A stretch of DNA of 64,000 nucleotides from Deltaproteobacteria bacterium. Its GTDB lineage: Bacteria > Myxococcota_A > UBA9042 > DTJE01. This document shows, in pieces, positions 18,214 to 27,251 of the stretch (its first letter is position 1; the number at the start of each line of letters is the position of its first letter). The stretch is from NCBI GenBank assembly GCA_029547805.1, contig JAKPOP010000012.1, positions 124,001-188,000 on the forward strand, written 5' to 3'. The position numbers and the translations under genes are program-made. The notes under the pieces are model-generated. The model worked only from the letters and a program-made list of their open reading frames with translations, had not been told where the DNA came from and did not search any database.

Positions 18214-19824
18214 TCAGGCCCGTGGTCCTTCCGGCGAACGGCCCTGGCGGGGAGTCCGGCGGTCCAGCCAGGCGATCCATTCCTCGGGGACCCGGGCCAG
18301 ACGCAGCAGGGGTGCGAGGTCCTCGGCCGCCCGCAGCAGTCCAGACGCAAGGCTTCCCCCCAGGAAGGCGGCCAGGAAGGCAGGCCCCCCGACCAGCAGC
18401 CGGACCCAGGGACTCCAGTCCGGCGCGGTCCGGATCAGGAGCCCCAGGGTGCCCCAGGCCGAGGCGTGGGCCCAGAGGGCCAGACCGACCAGACGCCCGA
18501 CCGGCAGCACCTGGCGGATCGGAAAGCGGAGCACGCGGCGGATCAGCAGCACCTGCCAGGCGCCATGGACCGCCTCGGTGAGGGTGTAGCCCAGCGCGGC
18601 GCCCAGGAGGCCCAGTCCCAGGGACGACCCCAGCACGAAGACCGACACGGGGGCGACCACTGCCGAGAGGACGGTCCCCGATGCGTACCATCCGGACCTC
18701 CCGAAGGCCTGGAGCGCCGGCGAGGACAGCAGCACCCGGAACAGCAGGCCCAGGGACACCAGACGCATCACCGGCGCGCTGTCCAGGTAGCGATCCGAGT
18801 AGAGGATGCGGACCACGTCCGGGGCCGCCGCGGCCATCCCGGCCGACAGGGGGAACAGGACCAGCCCCATCTTCATCGTCGCCCGACGCCACAGCCGGGC
18901 CAGTTCCTCCCTCCGGCCCCCGTGCGCCAACCCCGAGAAATCCGCGAGCAGGATCCCCTGGGCCTTCAGCACGACGGTATAGGCCAGGGAGATCAGGGAA
19001 CTGCCGTTGAGGTAGATGCCATAGGCTGCTGCCCCGAACAGGGCCGAGACCAGGGCCTTGTCGCCCATCAGGGCCAGGGGGGAGATCAGCGTCACGACAG
19101 CGATGGGTGCGACGAAGCGGACCACCTCCCGGCCCAGACCCGGGCGTCCCTGGGCCCGGACTCCCCGGAGGGGTCGGAAGACCAGTCCCATGGCCAGGAC
19201 CTGCAGCAGGATCCCCGACAGGACCCAGGTCCCGATTCCAGTGATCAGGTCCGCCCCGGCCCACAGCGGCACCAGCACCGATGCGGCGATGGCGGCCCGG
19301 ATGGTCACCTGGAGGGCCACCAGCAGGGGCAGGCGCGACTGGCAGATCAGGATGGGCTCCAGCAGCATCTGGGGCAGCAGGAAGGCCGCCAGGGGGCTGA
19401 AGGTACGGATCATCGGCGGCAGGTCCGGGCTATCCATCCAGGTCCCGATCCAGTCAGCGCCCACCCAGAGGAGGACCGCGAGGATCGCCCCGGACCCGGC
19501 GAGGGCCAGGTGGGTGGCCCGCAGGAAGGCCTTCTGTTCCGGCGGTGGCAGGCGCGGGAGGAAATGGAAGACCGCATTGGGGAGCCCCACCGCCAGGGGG
19601 CCGGCCAGAATCGAGTAGACGAGCAGGACCTGCTGGAAGGCCCCATAGAGGCCCCGATCGGTGAGGGTCCAGGAGAGCCCCGAGGAGAGGGCGATGCCCA
19701 GCAGCAGGTTCAACAGGTGCCCCAGGGCCAGCAGCAGGGCCTTGGCGGTCCGGGACGACCCCGGTGGGCCGCCGGGCGGCGTCTCCTGCTCGGTCGGGCT
19801 GTTCCGCGGGGATGCCGATGTCAC
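18214..19824 (-). CDS. Polysaccharide flippase / oligosaccharide transporter (Wzx/MATE-like)
   Basis: About 12-14 hydrophobic segments; GLYGAFQQVLLVYSILAGPLAVGLPNAVFHFLPR; GDKALVSALFGAAAYGIYLNG. GTG start inferred at 19824. Confidence 0.75.
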   Translation of the reverse strand: MTSASPRNSPTEQETPPGGPPGSSRTAKALLLALGHLLNLLLGIALSSGLSWTLTDRGLYGAFQQVLLVYSILAGPLAVGLPNAVFHFLPRLPPPEQKAFLRATHLALAGSGAILAVLLWVGADWIGTWMDSPDLPPMIRTFSPLAAFLLPQMLLEPILICQSRLPLLVALQVTIRAAIAASVLVPLWAGADLITGIGTWVLSGILLQVLAMGLVFRPLRGVRAQGRPGLGREVVRFVAPIAVVTLISPLALMGDKALVSALFGAAAYGIYLNGSSLISLAYTVVLKAQGILLADFSGLAHGGRREELARLWRRATMKMGLVLFPLSAGMAAAAPDVVRILYSDRYLDSAPVMRLVSLGLLFRVLLSSPALQAFGRSGWYASGTVLSAVVAPVSVFVLGSSLGLGLLGAALGYTLTEAVHGAWQVLLIRRVLRFPIRQVLPVGRLVGLALWAHASAWGTLGLLIRTAPDWSPWVRLLVGGPAFLAAFLGGSLASGLLRAAEDLAPLLRLARVPEEWIAWLDRRTPRQGRSPEGPRA

Positions 19825-19915
19825 CCCGGGACTGTAGCACGAAACGGCCGTCGGAAGCCGTTGACAGGGACCGGAGCGAAGGCGGATTCTTGGCCGGTCG
19901 CATCGGAGGGAGGGG

Positions 19916-22042
19916 ATGAGACGATCACCGCCGGGAGTCGTGATGGGCCTCTTGTGGGCACTGGCCTGCGGAGGAGGGGGAGGTTCGGAGGAACCGGGGG
20001 CCGTGCCGTCGGACGTGCCTGCCTCGACCGAGGACCTGACGGTCGGCGAGGACCCGGGAACCGCGGCCGATGGCCGTGAGGAGGGGCCCGATGCGGACCT
20101 CCCGCCAGGGGATCCCGGGGCGGGGGAGGACCTGGGCCTCGGGGACGACCCCGGGGGCAGGGACAATGGCCCGCCCGTCGCGTGCCGGACCCCGCCCGGC
20201 TGGCACCCGGGGCGTCCTGCCTTCACGGACATCACCGAGGCCTCGGGCCTGAGGGCCCTGGGGGTCGTCGGGGTCCGTCTGAACGCCGTGGACTGGGACG
20301 GGGACGGCCGTCCGGACCTGGTGGTCCGGGGCTACGACTCCCGGCGGGACGACCTCCAGGGCAACACGGTCCGGAACACCTTCCTGCTGCACAACAACGG
20401 CGACGGCACCTTCAGCGACCGGACCGCCGCCAGCGGATTCCTGGCCACCCGAGACGGCGTCGGGGGGCGGGTCGTCCAGGCCGTGGTCTGGGGCGACCTG
20501 GACAACGACGGGGACCTGGACGCCGTGACGGCCCTCTCGGAGGACCCGGACCCCTCGAAGCCCGAGTCCCTGGACCAGAACGAGGTGATGTGGAACCAGG
20601 GGGACGGGACCTTTGTGCTGGCCGATGGCGGGGACTTCCGGGGGCAGAACGACCGGTGGCCGGTCCTGGGCCTGGCCCTGCTGGACTCCGACCGGGACGG
20701 GTTCCTGGACGTCTTCATGGGCCTCTCGGGGGGACCCTACGGCCCCATGGGGGACCGCCTGTTCCGGGGGGATGGCCGCGGGGGCTTCCAGGACCGCACC
20801 CAGGGATCGGGCCTGGACAACACCGTGGACTGGTCGTTGTCCTATTTCGTCGAGAACGGCCGGGGGCATCGCTACACGTACGGCGTCACCGCCTGCGACC
20901 TCAACGGGGACGGCCGGACGGACCTGATCTCCTCGGCCTACGGGCGCTACTTCAATGCCTACTGGCAGGCGACCGCCGACGGCCGGTTCGAGGACCGGTC
21001 CTTCGAATCGGGACTGGCCGACGACGGTCGCCGGGACTGGACCACCAACCTGAATGCCCAGTGCTACTGCCACCTGATGCCCGACGCCGAGGAGTGCCGG
21101 GGAGTGCCGCCGCCCCCGTCCTATTTCCGGTGCACCTCGACCAGCGGCCTCCGCTGGGACCATGCCGAGGACCGGAAGCCCTATCGGCTGGGCGGCAACC
21201 ACTTCACGCACGTCTGCGGCGACATCGACAACGACGGGGACCAGGATCTCCTGGACCTGACCATCGTCCACTGGGACGTGGGGGAGTCCTCGGACCCGAC
21301 CGAGATTCTTCGGAACGACGGCCAGGCCGCAGTGACCTTTGATCGGCCGGGCAACGTGGCCACCGGGCTGGTGCGCAACCACTCCCGGATCGACTGGAAC
21401 GACGGGGACATGACCGGGGCCCTCTTCGATTTCGACAACGATGGCCGGCTGGACGTCCTGATCGCCTCCTCCGACTACCCGGGCACCCGGGTCTGGCTCT
21501 TCCACCAGAAGGCCGACGGGACCTTCGAGGAGGTCCCGGTCAGCGACGGCCTGGACCATCCCCGGGCCCACGGGGTGGCGGTGGCGGACTTCGACGGGGA
21601 CGGGGACCTGGACATCGCCCTGGGGCACGGTCGGGCTCGCTGCGGCCAGGACCCCACGGACCGCTGCTACCCGACCCAGGAGGTCCACCTGTTCCGCAAC
21701 GACGTGGGGCAGGAGGCCAACGCCCTGCGAGTGCTGCTGGTCGGCACCGGGGGGTCCAACCGGGCGGCCATCGGGGCCCGGGTGCGGGTCACCGCCAGGG
21801 GGGTCACCCAGACCCGGGAGGTCTCGGGGGGCCATGGGCACGAGGGCATCCAGCACGAACTGGCGATCACCTTCGGCCTGGGGGACCAGTGCGCCGTGGA
21901 CCGGGTCGAGGTCCGGTGGCCCGACGCCGCCGGGACCACCGAGGTCTGGACGGGCCTGTGGGCCAACACGATCGTGCGCCTGACCCAGGGGCGGCCCGAT
22001 GCGGAGGTCGTCGGCCTCCTGGAGGGGTCGTCGATCCCCTGA
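19916..22042 (+). CDS. FG-GAP/VCBS-repeat lipoprotein with C-terminal ASPIC/UnbV domain (CRTAC1-like)
   Basis: Lipobox ALAC; repeated DWDGDGRPDLVV, DLDNDGDLDAV, DFDGDGDLDIAL; C-terminal IGARVRVTARGVTQTREVSGGHG..LAITFGLGDQCAVDRVEVRWPD. Confidence 0.88.
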   Translation: MRRSPPGVVMGLLWALACGGGGGSEEPGAVPSDVPASTEDLTVGEDPGTAADGREEGPDADLPPGDPGAGEDLGLGDDPGGRDNGPPVACRTPPGWHPGRPAFTDITEASGLRALGVVGVRLNAVDWDGDGRPDLVVRGYDSRRDDLQGNTVRNTFLLHNNGDGTFSDRTAASGFLATRDGVGGRVVQAVVWGDLDNDGDLDAVTALSEDPDPSKPESLDQNEVMWNQGDGTFVLADGGDFRGQNDRWPVLGLALLDSDRDGFLDVFMGLSGGPYGPMGDRLFRGDGRGGFQDRTQGSGLDNTVDWSLSYFVENGRGHRYTYGVTACDLNGDGRTDLISSAYGRYFNAYWQATADGRFEDRSFESGLADDGRRDWTTNLNAQCYCHLMPDAEECRGVPPPPSYFRCTSTSGLRWDHAEDRKPYRLGGNHFTHVCGDIDNDGDQDLLDLTIVHWDVGESSDPTEILRNDGQAAVTFDRPGNVATGLVRNHSRIDWNDGDMTGALFDFDNDGRLDVLIASSDYPGTRVWLFHQKADGTFEEVPVSDGLDHPRAHGVAVADFDGDGDLDIALGHGRARCGQDPTDRCYPTQEVHLFRNDVGQEANALRVLLVGTGGSNRAAIGARVRVTARGVTQTREVSGGHGHEGIQHELAITFGLGDQCAVDRVEVRWPDAAGTTEVWTGLWANTIVRLTQGRPDAEVVGLLEGSSIP

Positions 22043-22131
22043 CCCTGGGGAACGCCCAGATCGGAGCGCGACCCGGGGGGAGGGGTGGAGTCCTTCCCCG
22101 CGGTCAGGGAAGAGTGGCAAGGCCCTCGGGG

Positions 22132-22161
22132 TTGACGGCCCGGGACTCCTGTCCCCACAAT
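22132..22161 (+). promoter_or_regulatory. Candidate promoter for kinase-PilZ gene
   Basis: TTGACG-N18-CACAAT, 26 bp before ATG at 22188. Confidence 0.4.
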
Positions 22162-22187
22162 CGGCGGGTACCAGCGGGAGCCGGGGG

Positions 22188-23531
22188 ATGGCGGATCGGC
22201 CGCCGACGCTCTGGAATCGGATCTTCGGGGCGAAGGCCCCGGCCGGGCGGTCCTCGACCACGCTCGGGGAGGGGGTGGTCATCGATGGCCGCTTCGCGAT
22301 CCGCCGCCTGCTGGGCATCGGAGGGTCCTCGGCGGTCTACGTGGCCGAGCAGGTCTCCATGGGCCGGGAGGTCGCCCTGAAGATCCTGCGGTCGGAGCTG
22401 CTGGGCCGCGAGGCGATGGTCCAGCGCTTCCTCCGGGAGGTCCGGGCGGTGTCCCGCCTGACCAACCCCCACACCATCGCCGTCTATGACGTCGGCATCA
22501 CGGGGGACGGCCACGCCTTCATCGCGATGGAACTCCTGAAGGGCCAGTCCCTGTTCCAGGCGATGGTCCGGGAACGGGGACCCCTGGACCCGGTCCGGGC
22601 GTCCCTGATCGTCTCCCAGTGCTGTGAGAGCCTCGCCGAGGCCCATGCGGTCGGCGTGCTGCATCGGGACCTGAAGCCCGAGAACCTGTTCCTGGTCTCC
22701 TCTCCGACCTCCCAGGAGTTCGTGAAGGTGCTGGACTTCGGCATCGCCCAACTGGGCGACGAGGCCGACACCTCCCAGGAGCCTCGGGGTGTCGTGGTGG
22801 GAACGGCCAGTTACATGAGCCCGGAGCAGATGCTCGGGAAGCCCCTGGACCCGCGGTCCGACCTCTACTCGCTGGCCACGATCCTCTACGAACTGGTGGC
22901 CGGATGCCTGCCTTTCGATGCCCCGACGCCGCAGGAACTGGGGGTCCTCAAGACCAGCCAGGACGCCCCGTTGGTTCGCCGCAGGAACCCCGCCAGTGCC
23001 ATTCCCCCGGAACTGGAGATGTTCCTGGCCCGGGCCCTGTCCCGGTCGCCCGAGGATCGGCCGGCCGATGCCCGGGAGTTCCAGAATCTGTTGCGGATGG
23101 CCGTGGAGGGCCTCTCCGACGAGGAGGACGCGGGGGCGAGGACCAGCGGCGCCGAGGCTTCTCGGGAACGGTCGCAGCGGGGCACCGGTCCCGGCGGGGA
23201 CCGGCGGAAGTTCGCCCGGCGTCCCCGGATCGTGAAGGTGCGCTTTGTCTGCCAGGGGACGGAGTTCCGGGCCACCTCGGTGGACACCAGCGGGGGCGGG
23301 GCCTTCTTCGCCAGTCGTCACCTGCCCCCCGTGGGAGAGGTCATCGAGGTCATCGTGGATGGCGGCTCGGGGGGCCGGGCAATGGCCCGGGCCCAGGGGG
23401 AGGTCGTGCGGGTGGTCGAGGCGCCCTCGGGGCCTTCGGAGGTGCGGGGCTTCGCGGTGCGCTGGAAGGCCCCCGAGTCGGCCGGAGCCCCGGTCTCGGT
23501 GGACGATCTGGTTCGCCTGATCCAGCAGTGA
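22188..23531 (+). CDS. Ser/Thr protein kinase with C-terminal PilZ domain
   Basis: GIGGSSAVYVAEQ, VALKIL, HRDLKPENLF, DFGIAQ, GTASYMSPEQ, SDLYSLA; C-terminal RRKFARRPRIVKVRF and DTSGGGAFF match PilZ RxxxR and DxSxxG. Confidence 0.92.
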   Translation: MADRPPTLWNRIFGAKAPAGRSSTTLGEGVVIDGRFAIRRLLGIGGSSAVYVAEQVSMGREVALKILRSELLGREAMVQRFLREVRAVSRLTNPHTIAVYDVGITGDGHAFIAMELLKGQSLFQAMVRERGPLDPVRASLIVSQCCESLAEAHAVGVLHRDLKPENLFLVSSPTSQEFVKVLDFGIAQLGDEADTSQEPRGVVVGTASYMSPEQMLGKPLDPRSDLYSLATILYELVAGCLPFDAPTPQELGVLKTSQDAPLVRRRNPASAIPPELEMFLARALSRSPEDRPADAREFQNLLRMAVEGLSDEEDAGARTSGAEASRERSQRGTGPGGDRRKFARRPRIVKVRFVCQGTEFRATSVDTSGGGAFFASRHLPPVGEVIEVIVDGGSGGRAMARAQGEVVRVVEAPSGPSEVRGFAVRWKAPESAGAPVSVDDLVRLIQQ

Positions 23532-23685
23532 ACCCCAGGGCGTCGATTCGAGGCACGCGGTGCGGTCGGTGGGCCTGGCAGGCCGCCGACGCCGCCGGAG
23601 ACGGCAACGAGACCCGACGACTCGGGCCAGGAGCATCTTCCCTGGTTTCCGGTAGAATGTCCGCGGTCACGTCCGAGAGGGTGGG

Positions 23686-26553
23686 ATGGTGCGCGCGAGG
23701 ATCTGGGTCGTCGCGGGGCTGCTGGCATGGGTCGGCTGCGGTGGGGGCGGCGCCGGCACCGATGGGGGGCGGGACGCGGGGATGGACCTGGCCCGGGACG
23801 TCCTCGGGGAGGGGACCGGATCCGATGTCGGCCTTGACCTCTCCCAAGACCGGATCGAGGACCCGGGGACCCCCGATGCCATGGCCGATGTCCTCGATAT
23901 CCCGCCACCCGACGAGGGGATGCCGGAGGTCCACGAGGACGTCCCGGATCTTCCCCAGGATGTCCCGGACCCGGGGGTCGAGGACCCGGGGGTTGAGGAC
24001 CTGCCTTTCGATCCCGGCGCAGACCTCTGCGATGGGCCCTGGTGCGTCCCGTGTCCTGACGACGGGCTGGCCTGCACGGACACCTTCCGGGACGAGGATG
24101 GCCGCTGCTTCCACCTGATCCTGCCCGGGTGGTGCGTGGTCCGGGACAACTGCTTCGAGGCGGGCCAGGTGGACCCGTCGAACACCTGCCTCACCTGCCA
24201 GCCCGAGGTGGACCCGGAGGCCTTCACCCCCGCCGCCGGAAATCCCTGCGAGGATGGCGTGCCGTGCAGTACCGGTGGCATCTGTACCACCGACGGGGCA
24301 TGCGTCCCGGCGGCGGTTCCCTGCGACGACGGGAACGTCTGCACCGTCGATCGGTGCGAGGATGGGGTCTGCAAGCACCTGATCCCGGGCGTCCCCAGCA
24401 CCTGCGACGACGGCGACCGATGCACCCTCAACGACCGGTGCAGCGAGGGGGTCTGTGTGGGCACCCCGAAGACCTGTCCCCAGGGGTCGGACCCCTGCAC
24501 GGCCAACGAGTGCGACCCGGCGGACGGACTCTGCAAGCCCGTCTGGACCCAGGCTCCCTGCGAGGACGGGGACGTCTGCACCACCGACGACGCCTGCGTC
24601 GAGGGTCGCTGCGTGGGGAAACCCCGGGACTGCGCCGACGACAACCCCTGCACCCAGGACTACTGCGTGCCTGCGGGGATCGGCCTCTGGACCTGTCAGC
24701 ACCGGCCCTTCCAGGGGGCCTGCGAGGACGGGGACCTCTGCACGGTCGGGGAGACCTGCGGGGCCGACGGCCTCTGTCGCGGAGGCGAGGCCCGGGTCTG
24801 CAACGACTACAATCCCTGTACGTCCGATGCCTGCGACTCCGCGGTGGGGTGCGTCTTGACGCCCCTGTCCATCACCTGCGACGACGGGGACCCCTGCACC
24901 GTGGACGACTTCTGCCAGGAGGGGACCTGTCAGGGGACGCCTCGCTCCTGCGACGACGGGAATCCCTGTACCGAGGACTTCTGCCGCTTCGGGTCATGCT
25001 GGAACGTCTCCCTGGAAAACGGGACTCCCTGCGATGACGGCGACGTCTGCACGACCGGGGACCAGTGCCAGTATGCCTCCTGCCGGGGCACCGGGGTGCT
25101 GTCCTGCGAAGACGGCAATGCCTGCACGGAGGACGCCTGCGTCCCGAGGGTCGGCTGTCGCCATCTCCCGGTGGACTGCAACGACGGGAATCCCTGCACG
25201 ACCGACCTCTGCGACGTGGCGACGGGGTGCCGGCACCTCTTCAACGCCAATGCCTGCGACGACCAGGATGCCTGCACCGTGAACGACCAGTGCGTGGCGG
25301 GAACCTGCACCGGGACGCCCCGGAACTGTTCCGACGGGGACCCGTGCACGATCGACTCCTGCCGGGCGGGCCAGTGCCTGCACGAGCCCAACTACGGCCC
25401 CTGCGAGGACGGCGACCTCTGCACCGCCGGGGAGACCTGCCAGCAGGGGCGCTGCGTCGGGGGCCAGTCAATCACCTGCAACGACCTGGAGGCCTGCACC
25501 GCCGACTCCTGCAATCCCTCGGTGGGCTGCGTCTTCACCCCCATCTCGGGGTCCTGCAACGACTACTCGGTCTGCACCGTGAACGACCAGTGCCAGGGCG
25601 GGCGGTGCGTCGGGACGCCGATCTCCTGCGATGACGGCAACGCCTGTACCGACGACCTCTGCGACCCCCTGACGGGCTGCTACCACCAGAACAACACCCT
25701 GCTGTGCAACGACGGCAACCTCTGCACCGTGATGGACCAGTGCAAGGCCGGTGTCTGCGCCGGCACGAACCTGTTCCGGAACCCGGTCTCCAAGACGGCC
25801 ACGCTGGCCTTCACGACCCAGGCCAGGGCGGGCTTCGGCCTGGACCTGGACGGCAACCCGGCAACCTGCCAGCCCCAGGGGGACTGCCAGGACGGCGTCG
25901 AGAACCTCTTCGCCAAGATGGGGATCTTCATCACGGACCAGTTCGCCCCGGACCTGACCACGGCGGTCGCCGATGGGCGGCTCGGGCTGTTGCTGGAGCA
26001 CGAGAGCCCCGGTCCTGGCTCGGGACCCTACGACCTCAATCTCCTCTTCGGACGCCGGGTGGACCCCACCTCCTGCAACCCCGCGGGACCAAACTGCAAC
26101 TATCGGGTCTTCGCCGCCGAGGTGTTGAGCCCCTGCAGCCCCCGCTTCACGATCAACAACACCAGCCTCGATGGCAACGTGTTGACCGCCGGGGGCCCGG
26201 ACTTCAAGGCCCGGGTCTACTTCGTGGTGGGGACCACCCTGGTTCCGGTGGACCTCTGGGCCGTCCGTGTCCGGGCCACCGTGACGGTCCAGAACGGCGT
26301 GATCACCGGGGGAACGGGCGTACTCGGGGGAGGCGTGAACGTCCGGGCCCTGATCCAGGCTCTCGAGAACGTCCCGGCGGGACAGTTCTCGCCCTACACG
26401 AAGGACCAGGTGATCCAGCAGCTCGACTCGCGCCTGTGCGCGAGCGTCAACGAGTGCGGAGACCTCAACACCGACGGGCGCCCCGGGAACGACGCGGCGT
26501 CCATCGGCCTGCCCTTCACGCTCGTCACGGGGAACATCGTCGGCCGGGACTAG
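23686..26553 (+). CDS. Large lipoprotein with tandem CDDGxxCTxDxC cysteine repeats
   Basis: Lipobox (AWVGC); about 20 units of C[DEN]DGxxCTxDxCxxGxC by manual count; distinct C-terminal beta-rich domain. Confidence 0.85.
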   Translation: MVRARIWVVAGLLAWVGCGGGGAGTDGGRDAGMDLARDVLGEGTGSDVGLDLSQDRIEDPGTPDAMADVLDIPPPDEGMPEVHEDVPDLPQDVPDPGVEDPGVEDLPFDPGADLCDGPWCVPCPDDGLACTDTFRDEDGRCFHLILPGWCVVRDNCFEAGQVDPSNTCLTCQPEVDPEAFTPAAGNPCEDGVPCSTGGICTTDGACVPAAVPCDDGNVCTVDRCEDGVCKHLIPGVPSTCDDGDRCTLNDRCSEGVCVGTPKTCPQGSDPCTANECDPADGLCKPVWTQAPCEDGDVCTTDDACVEGRCVGKPRDCADDNPCTQDYCVPAGIGLWTCQHRPFQGACEDGDLCTVGETCGADGLCRGGEARVCNDYNPCTSDACDSAVGCVLTPLSITCDDGDPCTVDDFCQEGTCQGTPRSCDDGNPCTEDFCRFGSCWNVSLENGTPCDDGDVCTTGDQCQYASCRGTGVLSCEDGNACTEDACVPRVGCRHLPVDCNDGNPCTTDLCDVATGCRHLFNANACDDQDACTVNDQCVAGTCTGTPRNCSDGDPCTIDSCRAGQCLHEPNYGPCEDGDLCTAGETCQQGRCVGGQSITCNDLEACTADSCNPSVGCVFTPISGSCNDYSVCTVNDQCQGGRCVGTPISCDDGNACTDDLCDPLTGCYHQNNTLLCNDGNLCTVMDQCKAGVCAGTNLFRNPVSKTATLAFTTQARAGFGLDLDGNPATCQPQGDCQDGVENLFAKMGIFITDQFAPDLTTAVADGRLGLLLEHESPGPGSGPYDLNLLFGRRVDPTSCNPAGPNCNYRVFAAEVLSPCSPRFTINNTSLDGNVLTAGGPDFKARVYFVVGTTLVPVDLWAVRVRATVTVQNGVITGGTGVLGGGVNVRALIQALENVPAGQFSPYTKDQVIQQLDSRLCASVNECGDLNTDGRPGNDAASIGLPFTLVTGNIVGRD

Positions 26554-26576
26554 GTTCCGGCATCTGGAGACGCGGT

Positions 26577-27251
26577 TCAGATCGTTCCGGGGCGGGTGGG
26601 GGCCAGGTCCGGATACTCCCGCCAGTCGGGCTGGAAGGGGTCCAGCACCTCGACGATCCGGTCCAGCACCGCCACGAGGTCCGGCATCCGGTTGGGGTCC
26701 GGCAGGGCGTTCATGATTGCCTCCCGCCAGTCCTTGTACTCGTTGGCCAGGAACAGGTAGCCCGGAAAGGGGGACCGCCAGATGCCGAACTGTCGGGCCA
26801 TCGGGAAGCCATACTCGTGGTCCCGGAGCAGGAAGATCACCCTGGCGGTCCCGATGCGGGGGTTCAGGGAGACCTCCACGGGCCTCACCTGGTCCGGGAG
26901 GAAGCCCGCCAGCCGGGCCACGGTGCAGGAGAATCGGAGCCCCGCGTCGGGTCCCGGGGGCTGGCCGACCAGGGCCAGGGCCTCCGGAGTCACCACCTGG
27001 TCCAGGGCCTTGAGGGCTCCCTGGGCCTTCTGGGTATGGGCCTCCAGGAAGGCCTTCTGGTCGCAGGTGGTCACGGCCTGCAGCAGGGCCCGGAATCCCG
27101 CCAGCACGTCCTCCTCGGAGGAGGCGGGGGGCGGGGGCTTGTCGGCCTCGGTCCCGGGTCCCTTGCAAGCCATCCCGAGGACCAGGGACCCCACCAGCAC
27201 CCCGCACAGGGCCGGTCCTGTCCATCCCAGGGAGGGGAAGGCGGCTTTCAC
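26577..27251 (-). CDS. Hypothetical lipoprotein
   Basis: GTG start with lipobox VLGMAC; overlaps stop of upstream M20 gene by 4 bp. Confidence 0.6.
   Translation of the reverse strand: MKAAFPSLGWTGPALCGVLVGSLVLGMACKGPGTEADKPPPPASSEEDVLAGFRALLQAVTTCDQKAFLEAHTQKAQGALKALDQVVTPEALALVGQPPGPDAGLRFSCTVARLAGFLPDQVRPVEVSLNPRIGTARVIFLLRDHEYGFPMARQFGIWRSPFPGYLFLANEYKDWREAIMNALPDPNRMPDLVAVLDRIVEVLDPFQPDWREYPDLAPTRPGTI

Noticed and set aside
17899-20079. 726-aa plus-strand ORF antisense to the flippase
   Set aside because: His/Gln/Arg/Gly-rich shadow translation of a hydrophobic minus-strand gene.
23686-26553. Repetitive DNA considered as CRISPR or transposon repeats
   Set aside because: Repeats are in-frame, degenerate at DNA level and encode Cys-rich protein units; no uniform spacers.
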